From NCBI GenBank assembly GCA_027449545.1, contig DAIDLI010000118.1, forward strand, positions 1 through 64,000: 64,000 bases of DNA, read 5' to 3'. Under the pieces are notes generated by a model. The model was given only the letters and a program-made list of their open reading frames with translations, searched no databases and was not told the DNA's origin. The stretch comes from Acidobacteriaceae bacterium. GTDB taxonomy: Bacteria; Acidobacteriota; Terriglobia; Terriglobales; Acidobacteriaceae. A program made the position numbers and the translations under genes. Positions 38,249-46,107 of the stretch are shown here, one piece after another (within the stretch, counting starts at the first letter, position 1; every line of letters starts with the position of its first letter).

Positions 38249-38561
38249 GCTGCACCTCGATTCCCAATGCATCCCCGAACAAACGGTCCGCCGGACCTTG
38301 CGGTGTCCATCGGAGAATGCATAGTACGGCTGGATGATCGACGCGGGATTTGAGGGTAGCGCAGGCGGAACTGAGTTGCTCCTTCCAATCGTGGGGAGAC
38401 GGCGGAACCACGATCAGCACATCCGTTGCTTCGGCGATACACTTTGCTATCGCAAGCCTTGTATCGGTGCAGGTCTCGATGGATCGGTCCATGCGGCGGA
38501 GCGCACGGGCGAGTGCATCAGCATGAGCGGCATCACTGTCGAGAATGAGAATTCGATCCAT
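38238..38561 (-). CDS. Degenerate receiver-like protein
   Basis: 107 residues from ATG 38561. The opening MDRILILDSDAAHADALARA has the beta1-alpha1 pattern of response-regulator receiver domains with the acidic cluster DSD. At the position of the phosphorylated Asp the sequence is DVLIVVPPSPHDW, so the acceptor Asp is missing and it would be a pseudo-receiver. The following gene overlaps it and carries a winged helix, so the two may be a split response regulator. The frame is open further upstream but without protein-like sequence. Confidence 0.55.
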   Translation of the reverse strand: MDRILILDSDAAHADALARALRRMDRSIETCTDTRLAIAKCIAEATDVLIVVPPSPHDWKEQLSSACATLKSRVDHPAVLCILRWTPQGPADRLFGDALGIEVQHEH

Positions 38562-38682
38562 CGCGAGGCCCTCGCAGAGCAACGATTCTCCGCGATTCAC
38601 CGCGAGGTGATTTCCTGGATTGGATGAGGCGACCGCATTGCACCCCACCGCTCGGGATGCCGAACTATGTCCGAGAGGCCTT

Positions 38683-38722
38683 TTGACAGGTCTGGTATCT
38701 CGTGCATAATACAAGAGATACC
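38683..38722 (+). promoter_or_regulatory. Sigma-70 promoter embedded in a perfect dyad
   Basis: TTGACA (38683-38688), 16 bases, CATAAT (38705-38710). GGTATCTC (38694-38701) and GAGATACC (38715-38722) are perfect inverted repeats on either side of the -10, as in a repressor site. The winged-helix proteins encoded on both sides are candidate binders. Confidence 0.7.
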
Positions 38723-38885
38723 GCACGATAGTGCCATTCGGGCTGAGCGATGGTGGCGCGTTGGGTGTTCGCCTGCCTTACAGGTGAATACCTACCGCGG
38801 ATCATTGCGGTACCCAGGGTGGTGTTTTGACCACCACCCTGGGACTTCATTTCGTACCGTTCTGCACCCGAAGGGTGCAGTTTTT
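38717..38885 (+). ncRNA. Candidate small RNA or attenuating leader
   Basis: The stretch starts at the expected start site of the TTGACA/CATAAT promoter and ends at a strong terminator (CTGCACCC-GAA-GGGTGCAG plus five T, 38862-38885). Between them are hairpins TACCGC/GCGGTA (38793-38812) and the perfect 12-bp stem CCCAGGGTGGTG/CACCACCCTGGG (38813-38843). No convincing open frame lies inside. The winged-helix gene starts 86 bases past the terminator, so it could be either a free RNA of about 170 bases or a transcription-attenuating leader for that gene. I cannot match it to a known family. Confidence 0.5.
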
Positions 38886-38970
38886 CTGTTTTCATGAGTA
38901 GGTTAGTCCACGTGCGACATCGCTCACTGAATCGACGCTGAACTGTCGCTGAATTCTCGCGGAGACTTTG

Positions 38971-40359
38971 ATGGAAGGTTCCGGTGGTGGGTTCGGAGAA
39001 CAAGGAAAATTCGAAATCGATCTTGATTTCCAGTGCCTCTATTATGAAGGCACTCTTATCGATCTCGACGCCACGGAATTTCGCGTCTTCCGCGTGCTTT
39101 ATGAAGCGAGCCCTGCGTATCTCTCGATCACAAAAATCCTTGAGCAGGCTTGGGAGAAGGGCGACTCGCCCCGCTTTGTAGAGCCTAGCAGTGTGCACCA
39201 ATCGGTCGCGAAACTCCGCAGGATTCTTGCCACCCATAGCAGAAGCATTTTCATCGCAAGCAAGCGTCATCGCGGATATCGTTTGGCGTGGTCTGGAAAA
39301 GACAGTGACGGAAACCGTTTTATTGTGCAGAAATCGCGCAGAGAGCCTTCGCGCGAGACCCCACCGCCGGGGCCTCTCGCGCATCTCGAACTGTCAGAAA
39401 CGCATATCGTCGGGTTCGATCTTTCGGGCGCGCGGCTTTGGTCGTATCGATTCCCGTCTCCTTTGCGTCGAAGCATTCTTGACCGGGACGAATGGCGTGT
39501 TCAACTGGTCGACTTCCAAGGCGGCGGCAATCCCGGCGCGCTGGTCATTGCAAAATTCAGCGATGCTCGGAAGCCGGATTCGATTATCTTTCTCGAACCT
39601 ACCGGCAATGTGGCTTGGATTCTCAACGTCAGTCCAGACCTCATCGATCACGATGGGGGAGCACTACCGCGGGCTTGGGCGATCCGACATGTGGTTCCCT
39701 ACCGCACGTCACAAGGCGTGCTGATCTGGGCGGCACTTGCGAATGACGCCGGGTGGTCCGGATGCGTGCTGAGGATCGATTCCCGAGGCAATGCCACTAC
39801 TCACTTTGCAAATGGCGGGTTCGTCGAATGGCTCTGCCCGGGGACTATTAATGGCACCGAATGTCTGGTTGCCTGCGGAGAGAATAACGCGTTCGATCTT
39901 CCGTTCGCCGCAATCTTCGGCGTCAATGATGCTCCCTGCTCTTCTCCGCCCGGAGGGAGGCCCCGCTACCGGTACCGTAATGGGCCGACTGGATTCCCTA
40001 GAAAGTACATTCTCTTTCCGAGAACGGAAGTCATCGATGCGCTCGCAAGGCCTTATGGCCACGCTCATCGGATGGACCAGTCGGAGAACAATCTCATTGT
40101 CCAGGTTGAAGCTGCGGATTCAGGAGCGCATTTCCGATATCACTTTACCCCGTCTCTCGAACCTAGATATGTATTCCCCAGCGGAAACTATGAATTTGCG
40201 CATCGCGACTTAGAGCGAACCCATCGACTCAATCATCGCTTAGCCGATTGCCCAGAACTAGCACAGCCGTTGCCTTTGAGAATCTGGACGTCTCAAGAGG
40301 GATGGCATGATAGCTCGATTCCTTGGAGAGACAACCCGTGGCGTGAAGCGAGTATGTGA
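38971..40359 (+). CDS. Winged-helix (Trans_reg_C) protein with large C-terminal beta-rich domain
   Basis: 462 residues; ATG 38971 with GGAGA upstream. Residues of about 12-110 are an OmpR-type winged helix (ATEFRVFRVLYEASPAYLSI, then VEPSSVHQSVAKLRRILATH and IASKRHRGYRLAW). The remaining 340 residues are unlike a receiver or TPR domain and contain repeated beta-strand pairs such as IIFLEPTGNVAWILNV and GCVLRIDSRGNATTHFANGG, suggesting a propeller-like sensor. The same C-terminal domain is encoded again by the next gene. Located behind the possible leader RNA. Ligand and targets unknown. Confidence 0.75.
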   Translation: MEGSGGGFGEQGKFEIDLDFQCLYYEGTLIDLDATEFRVFRVLYEASPAYLSITKILEQAWEKGDSPRFVEPSSVHQSVAKLRRILATHSRSIFIASKRHRGYRLAWSGKDSDGNRFIVQKSRREPSRETPPPGPLAHLELSETHIVGFDLSGARLWSYRFPSPLRRSILDRDEWRVQLVDFQGGGNPGALVIAKFSDARKPDSIIFLEPTGNVAWILNVSPDLIDHDGGALPRAWAIRHVVPYRTSQGVLIWAALANDAGWSGCVLRIDSRGNATTHFANGGFVEWLCPGTINGTECLVACGENNAFDLPFAAIFGVNDAPCSSPPGGRPRYRYRNGPTGFPRKYILFPRTEVIDALARPYGHAHRMDQSENNLIVQVEAADSGAHFRYHFTPSLEPRYVFPSGNYEFAHRDLERTHRLNHRLADCPELAQPLPLRIWTSQEGWHDSSIPWRDNPWREASM

Positions 40360-40370
40360 AATTCTGACAA

Positions 40371-41294
40371 TTGGAGTTCGCACACGCACTTCGCGATTAT
40401 CGCCCAGATGAAGCCATGTGGCGGATTCGCATTGTCGATCTTGAGGGAAAGGGGGAGCGCGGCGTTCTCCTTGCCGCAAAATTTCTCTCGTCGAGTATTC
40501 CCGAGACGCTTTTCTACTTTTCACCGAAGGGCGAAATTATCTGGCAGCTTGAAGCTGCTCCACCTCTTCTTAATCGGGATGGCGATCCATTCGAGCGGGC
40601 ATGGGCGTTGAAACATGTTGTGGTCGCCCCCCTAGGAGGGAAGCAGGTCATATGGGCGGCACTTGGCAACGATGCGGGATGGGCCGGGTGCGTGCTGCGC
40701 ATCCACGGAGATGGAGCGGCGTCTGTCCAGCTCGCAAATGCTGGATTTGTCGAGCGAGTATGCCCTGTCCGCCTGCCTGATGGGGATTTTCTCATTGTGT
40801 GCGGCGAAAACAACGACTATGACGATGCCTTTGCTGCTCTGCTCAGCGTCGAAGATCCTCCCTCCTGTTCCGTCCCTGGGCAGAGGCTCGTCTATCGCTT
40901 TTCAAACACCCCCGCTGGCACGCCTCGTAAGTACGTTCTGTTTCCTAAGTCAGATGTGATTCTCGCGCGCAAACGGCCGTATGGCCACGCATGCCAGATA
41001 GTCGAGCATTTGGATGGAATCATTGTGGAGGTGGAGACCGGGGAGGACGGCGCGCATCTGCGCTATCACTTCTCAAAGGATCTGGAACCGCGCTATGCAT
41101 TTCCGAGCGGGAATCATGAATTTGTCCACCGGGAACTCGAAAAAGCCGGAGCGATCTCGCACGCTCGGCTCGATTGTCCCGATCTGCAGGGTCCGCTCAT
41201 GCTACGCATTTGGGAACCGGACTCCGATTGGTATGACAGACCAATTCCGTGGCGTGACAATCCATGGAAGGAGATCCAGCGCACGGAGCCATAG
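40371..41294 (+). CDS. Truncated paralogue of the preceding winged-helix protein (C-terminal domain only)
   Basis: 307 residues from TTG 40371, or 292 from ATG 40416. It aligns without large gaps to the C-terminal domain of the preceding gene; both share WAALxNDAGWxGCVLRI, CGENN, PYGHA, RYHF, LEPRYxFPSGNxEFxHRxLE and IPWRDNPW, while lacking the winged helix. It begins 12 bases after the previous stop. Either a duplicated sensor domain kept as a separate protein or the remains of a second full-length gene; homology already present before the ATG at 40416 hints at loss of the 5' part. Confidence 0.7.
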   Translation: MEFAHALRDYRPDEAMWRIRIVDLEGKGERGVLLAAKFLSSSIPETLFYFSPKGEIIWQLEAAPPLLNRDGDPFERAWALKHVVVAPLGGKQVIWAALGNDAGWAGCVLRIHGDGAASVQLANAGFVERVCPVRLPDGDFLIVCGENNDYDDAFAALLSVEDPPSCSVPGQRLVYRFSNTPAGTPRKYVLFPKSDVILARKRPYGHACQIVEHLDGIIVEVETGEDGAHLRYHFSKDLEPRYAFPSGNHEFVHRELEKAGAISHARLDCPDLQGPLMLRIWEPDSDWYDRPIPWRDNPWKEIQRTEP

Positions 41295-41515
41295 ATTGTG
41301 TCGTAATTGGCCTTTTCGCGCAGGAATGCGGTGGAATGATTCGCGTTCAGAACCGCGAACTGATGACTTCTGAACCGTTCTTCTGGTCTGTGGTGCCACC
41401 ACAGAAATCCCGCGGATACCACCTCTGCGTGCAAAATGTGCCATCTTGAGGCGGCGCGCCTGCTTGCTAGACTTAATGCAAACGGTCGAAACAAATACGC
41501 CGATCAGCACAAACC

Positions 41516-41869
41516 ATGACGTTCCATCCGAACGGCGCGCCTCTTCGGACACTGCGTAAGAGAAGTGGCCTCAGCCAGCGGGAATTGGGGCAACTTCTTG
41601 GATTCGAAACGGGAGTTCCTACTTTCCGGCACGAGTGCTCACGGACGTTTCCTGATTTGCGGACGGCGCTTGCGTACGAAGTTATCTTCCGAGTTCCCAT
41701 TTCGTCCCAGTTTCCAGCGCTCTATCGATCCGTTGAACCGGTCATTGAAAATCGCATTTTGGAGTTGAAGGTCCGGCTTGAGGCGCTGTCCGGCAAGGGT
41801 AGAACTGCGGCGCGAAATGCCCGCAAGCTTGAATTCTTCTGGGAGCGGGAGAACGGTGACTTTGAATAA
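41516..41869 (+). CDS. XRE-family HTH protein
   Basis: 117 residues. The N-terminal helix-turn-helix is LRTLRKRSGLSQRELGQLLGFET, followed by a helical domain and a basic C-terminal tail (SGKGRTAARNARKLEFFWER). It lies nine bases before the RuvC-fold gene and presumably shares its transcript, so a regulator or partner of that protein is the likely role. The 220 bases before it hold no clear gene. Confidence 0.75.
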   Translation: MTFHPNGAPLRTLRKRSGLSQRELGQLLGFETGVPTFRHECSRTFPDLRTALAYEVIFRVPISSQFPALYRSVEPVIENRILELKVRLEALSGKGRTAARNARKLEFFWERENGDFE

Positions 41870-41877
41870 CGCCACCG

Positions 41878-42414
41878 ATGAGACTCCGCATCTATGATCC
41901 CGTGGTGCTTGCGCTCGACCTCCGGCACCGGCGTTTCGGATACGCCGTCTTTCAGGGGCATAGAACGCTTCTCGAATGGGGGCAGCGGGTCTATCCGGCG
42001 GTCGGAGAGGCAGAGCGCGATCTCGCCCAACGAAGGATCGCAAAATTGCTGGACGGCTTCGTACCCGATTTGATCCTGCTCAAGCAGGAGCGCTGGGACA
42101 GGGGACACACGGATCATCATCTGAGTAATCCGCTCGCGGCATTGCAGACGGAAGCGCAACGGCACGGAGTTCCCATCCGCCTGATCCCGGAAAGCAGTGT
42201 GAGGAGCGCATTCGCGGTCTTCGGATGCCGCACCAAACACGAGATTGCCGCGACGCTCGCCAGCCTGTTTCCGGAATTGCTGCGCAGCCTTCCTCCGCCC
42301 CGGAAAACCTGGCAGGCCGAGCATCCGAGGATGACGGGCTTCGATGCAGTCGCACTCGGAATTGCCTACTGGCATAGAGAAAGCGATCACATCGTCGTGG
42401 ACCGTGGACGATAA
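41878..42414 (+). CDS. RuvC/RNase H-fold protein (Holliday-junction-resolvase-like)
   Basis: 178 residues. The fold pattern is an N-terminal beta strand with Asp (VLALDLRHRRFGYAVFQG, D14), a later strand with acidic E71 (DLILLKQERWD), a basic helix containing RTKHEIAATLASLFPELL, and a C-terminal helix with D156 (GFDAVALGIAYW). That spacing matches the RuvC-like nuclease family, so metal-dependent cleavage of branched DNA or RNA/DNA is possible. It is not the housekeeping RuvC. Paired with an XRE gene inside the island. Confidence 0.65.
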   Translation: MRLRIYDPVVLALDLRHRRFGYAVFQGHRTLLEWGQRVYPAVGEAERDLAQRRIAKLLDGFVPDLILLKQERWDRGHTDHHLSNPLAALQTEAQRHGVPIRLIPESSVRSAFAVFGCRTKHEIAATLASLFPELLRSLPPPRKTWQAEHPRMTGFDAVALGIAYWHRESDHIVVDRGR

Positions 42415-42580
42415 CCGCTGAGCCTCTTCCTCGGCCCCTCACGTGGCGTATAGACCAATGACTGGTCCGCCATAAAGATGAGGGGCCGAAAAAGGGGTTT
42501 GAGAGGGGAAGATACCCACCACGCCGGGATGGCTCTCTTTCCCGGCAGTTTCCTTCGGAATTTCTCATTGCCGTCGCAAT

Positions 42581-42610
42581 GGATCGCCAGCCTTGCCGGG
42601 TTGGCGATCC
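42581..42610. terminator. Hairpin between convergent RuvC-like and recombinase genes
   Basis: GGATCGCCA and TGGCGATCC are perfect 9-bp arms around 12 bases. No T-run; either a bidirectional terminator or a recombinase-associated site. Confidence 0.4.
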
Positions 42611-42634
42611 TGTCCTACGATGAGCGGGATGGGC

Positions 42635-44167
42635 CTATTCTCCGAGCCTTAAGTCGATTCCGGAGTGCTGGCTAAAGTACTCGAAGATGTGGGCAAAAGT
42701 ACGGGCAGGAGTTCGAGCTATCTCCGAAGATGGTCCACCATCTGTTTCCGGCTCGCGTTCTGCGAGCATTTGAAACGGAATAAAGTAGGTAAAACCAAGC
42801 GTTTTTCGATCTGCCGTACAGTTCGACATCAGTAATCTGAGCAATCTGCGCTTTTTCTCGACGGACGCGTTCCGATACAGCGAATATGCGCTTCCTGCCA
42901 GTTCGACAAATTTTTCCAGTTCGTCCGGCACCGACGCCCTGTTCGCCTCAAAATCGGCGCGCCGGTCGGCGAGTGCACGCCGCTCCGCAATCAACCCCGC
43001 CTTTCTCTCCTCGAACATCTCCCGGTCAAGCGCACCGTCAATCCATGCGTCGGTCACACGATTCAGGCGCTCGGAAAGCTGCTCGATCTTGATCGAGAGC
43101 GCTTCGGCTTCCCGTTCTCGGTCGGCGAACCACGTGGCTTTGAGCGTGCGGATGCGCGTCGCGAAATAGTCCCTTTCGACATGCGTGAATCGCAGGGCGG
43201 CAAGGCGGTGTTCGACCTCTGCCGCGATGATGTCCTCCCGGAGACTCGTCGTCGGGCATGTCCTCGTGTGGCAGCGGTAGTAGACGCGGCCCTTTTTCAG
43301 ATCGCCGATCAGTGAGCGTCCGCAGTGGGCACATTTCACGAACCTCCGAAACACAAAGTCGTGCACTTGGGTCCGCGTGCCCACGCGCCCGTGGAGGACG
43401 TCCTGGACCGTTTCGAAGAGGCGCGTGCTGACAATCGCCTCGTGATTGCCTTCGTACATCTGGCCTGATGCGTTGATGCGGATCACGCCTGTGTAGAAAG
43501 GGTTCCGCAGGATCTTATGGAGGCCATTCACGGTCACTCTGCCTCCGCCGCGATTTCGCAAGCCGCGCCGATGCAGTTCGTCCACAAGCCTCGGCAAGGA
43601 CCACTGTGCGGTCGCGTACAAGTCAAAGGCCTGCCGTACGAGCGGCCCCTTTATCGGATCAACCGTTTTGGGCTTTGCCGCGCCATTGTCGCAGTATCCG
43701 ACGGGCGCGCGCATGGGATAGTATCCCTGCTTCAGGCGTCCATAGATGCCCTTCTTGGCCTCTTCCCGAAGGTTGCGGATGTAGTCTGAGGCAACCACTG
43801 CCTGGATGTCGGCGGACAGTCGGCCGCCACGGGAGTTGAGGTCCAATGATTCGTTGGCGAAATGCACCTCGATGCCATGATCGATCAGTTCCCCGAGGTC
43901 GGCCCAGTCCCGAAGATTTCTCGCCGAGCGGTCGATCTTGTGGATGATGACTCCCCGGATTTTGCCCGTTCGCAATTCCTTGAGCATTCGGGCCCAGACA
44001 GGCCGTCCTCGTTTCGCTGCGGTCTCTCGTTCTTCGAACCACTCCGAGATCGTGAGGCCTGCCTTGGAGGCATATCGCTCAATGGCCGCCTTCTGCTCCG
44101 GAAGCGACACGCCACGCTCGCCCTGCCGCGCGGTCGATACCCTGATATAGCCAAGATATGTATTCAG
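42635..44167 (-). CDS. Large serine recombinase with non-standard CTG start
   Basis: From CTG at 44167 the frame encodes 510 residues: resolvase domain starting xNTYLGYIRVSTARQGERG with the nucleophile Ser11, DNA-contacting GVIIHKIDRSARNLRDWADL, recombinase domain (PFYTGVIRI), a zinc ribbon with CAHC and C-x5-C pairs, and a long coiled coil near the C-terminus. The first standard start, GTG at 44110, would begin after the catalytic Ser and give an inactive protein; a TAA closes the frame 12 bases before the CTG. So either CTG initiates, or an ATG was lost by mutation. Such enzymes integrate and excise mobile DNA at short attachment sites. Confidence 0.85.
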   Translation of the reverse strand: MNTYLGYIRVSTARQGERGVSLPEQKAAIERYASKAGLTISEWFEERETAAKRGRPVWARMLKELRTGKIRGVIIHKIDRSARNLRDWADLGELIDHGIEVHFANESLDLNSRGGRLSADIQAVVASDYIRNLREEAKKGIYGRLKQGYYPMRAPVGYCDNGAAKPKTVDPIKGPLVRQAFDLYATAQWSLPRLVDELHRRGLRNRGGGRVTVNGLHKILRNPFYTGVIRINASGQMYEGNHEAIVSTRLFETVQDVLHGRVGTRTQVHDFVFRRFVKCAHCGRSLIGDLKKGRVYYRCHTRTCPTTSLREDIIAAEVEHRLAALRFTHVERDYFATRIRTLKATWFADREREAEALSIKIEQLSERLNRVTDAWIDGALDREMFEERKAGLIAERRALADRRADFEANRASVPDELEKFVELAGSAYSLYRNASVEKKRRLLRLLMSNCTADRKTLGFTYFIPFQMLAEREPETDGGPSSEIARTPARTFAHIFEYFSQHSGIDLRLGE

Positions 44168-44237
44168 ATATTTCTTGAGTTATGGTTTCTGTTCGACCTT
44201 TCCCGCCCTTGTATCGTTGCCTGGATTCCAAGGATGG

Positions 44238-44390
44238 TCAAGGCTCGTCCAGCGGGCATTCAGCCTCCTGCATGATTTCCCACGCAAGGGCGAGATACTG
44301 ATCAAGGCTTTCGGCGGTGCGTTGGAGTTCCTCATCGGTGAGGCCGGGGAACAAGGCCCGCAGTGCGTCGGTCGGCATGGAAGGGAGCAT
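44238..44390 (-). CDS. Small acidic helical protein upstream of the recombinase
   Basis: 50 residues from ATG 44390 (or 46 from 44378). Sequence pattern LRALFPGLTDEELQRTAESL, then DQYLALAWEIMQEAE, is a compact two-helix unit of a kind I recall from short hypothetical proteins near recombinases. It ends 71 bases before the recombinase CTG, on the same strand. Function unknown. Confidence 0.6.
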   Translation of the reverse strand: MLPSMPTDALRALFPGLTDEELQRTAESLDQYLALAWEIMQEAECPLDEP

Positions 44391-44484
44391 ACCAGCGGGA
44401 CATATGCGGACAAGGTAGCATCACTTTCGTCTGTGGATGCTGTCCGATGCATCTTCTGCCGGTATTGAAAGGGAGTTTATCCCC

Positions 44485-44513
44485 AGTGCAGAAATTCACA
44501 GATTTCCTATACT
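44485..44513 (+). promoter_or_regulatory. Possible promoter of the DGR-target gene
   Basis: TATACT at 44508-44513 is a good -10; the -35 17 bases upstream (AGTGCA) is weak. The local string GATTTCCTATACTT recurs almost exactly before hsdR (58720-58733). Confidence 0.45.
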
Positions 44514-44531
44514 TAAGGCATATCCTCTTCA

Positions 44532-46040
44532 ATGCCGCACCTTTCTCTCGGCAACCTGATCTCTCCCCGGCGAGCCTTCACCCTCATCGAGCTTCTCGTT
44601 GTCATCGCCATCATCGCCATCCTTGCGGTCGTCGTCGTCCTCACCTTGAATCCCGCCCAGCTTCTCGCGCAATCAAGGGATGCAAACCGGGTGTCCGACC
44701 TTGCCACCCTCAATTCCGCGATCAATCTGTACGCCACCGATCAGGCAGGTTCGTCCAATTTCTCCCTCGGCTCTCCCACGGTGACATACCTCTCCATTCC
44801 CGATCCGAATGCCACGACGACCGCCGGCACGGACTGTTCCCTCATGGGCAGCAACTTCCTTGCGGGAGGATACTTCCACTGCGCGGCAACCAGCACGTAC
44901 CGCAATGTCTCCTCGACCGGATGGCTCCCTATCGATTTCAATGCCATCAGCGCGGGCTCTCCCTTCGGCTCCCTCCCCGTGGACCCCGTGAATTCCACCT
45001 CCAGCAACTTCTATTACACCTACTGGTCGAACGGCTCCACGTATCGCCTCACGGCCAACCCGGAATCCCAGAAATACCAGGCGGAGCTTGCGCAGAATCC
45101 CCAGATGTTCACTGCGGGCTCGGCTGCGAACCTCGCGGGCACCTGGGTGCCCGTCCCTGGCAACAGCGCCTTCGGGACAGGCAACTTCATGGTGATGAAG
45201 TACGATGCTTCGTGCGCGAGCATGACGACGGGAACGGGTCTCACGAGTCCTTTGGATGGTACGGCGGTGAACGGTTACAACAACGGGGGCACGGGCGTGG
45301 GCCCCGATAACTGCTCTGTCGCGAACGGCTATGTGCCGACCTCCCAGGCGACGGGGTACCCGATCGTCGACGTGTCGGAAATCCAGGCAAAGACATATTG
45401 CGCGGCGATCGGCGCCCACCTCCTCACGAACGACGAATATATGACGATCGACACGAACGCGGTCAACCAGGGATCGAACTGGACAGGAGGATCCGTGGGG
45501 TCCGGCGGCGCATATCTTGGCAACGCGAACAACGCGAGCGCCTATGTCGCCGATCCGAACGACGCGAATGGGTGGGCGGGGGAGACGAACAAGACCGTCA
45601 CGAACACGAATGACGAACGCCGCACCTATACCCTCTCGAACGGATCGGTCGTCTGGGACATGGCGGGCAATCTCTGGCAGGAGGTGCAGCGGAGCCAGAT
45701 GAATCAGGGGGATAATACCAATACCATCACGCCGCCCACCTGCTCGAATGGCACCGCCGGATGGGAATGGTGCCAGTGGAACTCGACCGCCCCCTATGTG
45801 ACGGCATACAATGACTCCTCATTCAGCGCGGCGACGGTCGCGCCCCCGAACAACACCTGGACGAGCGCGCAGGGTATGGGTCAGATTTTGACGTGGGGTT
45901 CCGGTGTAAATCAGAGCACCAATACGTTCATTCGTGATGGCAATTGGAACGCTGGCGCGGGCAGTGGTCCGTTCGCGTTGTACCTGGCTTGGCACACCAG
46001 CGACGAGAGCTACTCTGTGGGGTTCCGTTGTGCACGGTAG
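44532..46040 (+). CDS. Prepilin-type protein with FGE/C-type-lectin domain; probable DGR variable protein
   Basis: 502 residues. Residues 1-40 are a type IV prepilin signal: leader ending RRA, then FTLIELLVVIAIIAILAVVV, with Ala at the cleavage position and Glu5 of the mature chain. After the pilin stalk a formylglycine-generating-enzyme (SUMF1)-like C-type-lectin domain spans about residues 215-502 (VSEIQAKTYCAAIGAHLLTN, VVWDMAGNLWQEV). The end, FIRDGNWNAGAGSGPFALYL then AWHTSDESYSVGFRCAR, has the frame of a DGR variable region: constant R-x-GNWN, PFAL and GFRCAR blocks with variable residues at positions usually templated by AAC/AAT codons. No reverse transcriptase or template repeat is in the window. 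It should be displayed on the cell surface as a pilus-like fibre and bind variable ligands. Confidence 0.85.
   Translation: MPHLSLGNLISPRRAFTLIELLVVIAIIAILAVVVVLTLNPAQLLAQSRDANRVSDLATLNSAINLYATDQAGSSNFSLGSPTVTYLSIPDPNATTTAGTDCSLMGSNFLAGGYFHCAATSTYRNVSSTGWLPIDFNAISAGSPFGSLPVDPVNSTSSNFYYTYWSNGSTYRLTANPESQKYQAELAQNPQMFTAGSAANLAGTWVPVPGNSAFGTGNFMVMKYDASCASMTTGTGLTSPLDGTAVNGYNNGGTGVGPDNCSVANGYVPTSQATGYPIVDVSEIQAKTYCAAIGAHLLTNDEYMTIDTNAVNQGSNWTGGSVGSGGAYLGNANNASAYVADPNDANGWAGETNKTVTNTNDERRTYTLSNGSVVWDMAGNLWQEVQRSQMNQGDNTNTITPPTCSNGTAGWEWCQWNSTAPYVTAYNDSSFSAATVAPPNNTWTSAQGMGQILTWGSGVNQSTNTFIRDGNWNAGAGSGPFALYLAWHTSDESYSVGFRCAR
45900..46037 (+). other. Putative DGR variable region (VR)
   Basis: The region runs from about TGGGGTTCCGGTGTAAAT to the last codon. 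Constant blocks (CGTGATGGCAATTGGAAC, GGTCCGTTCGCGTTG, GGGTTCCGTTGTGCACGG) alternate with codons for A, Y, A-W-H, D-E and Y-S where DGR templates usually carry AAC. The left limit is approximate because the template repeat is not visible. Confidence 0.65.
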
Positions 46041-46107
46041 CCCTAAAGCCAAACAAACGTCTTGCAGGGCAATTCCACATCGACTGAGACTGAAATTAAC
46101 CGCTTGG

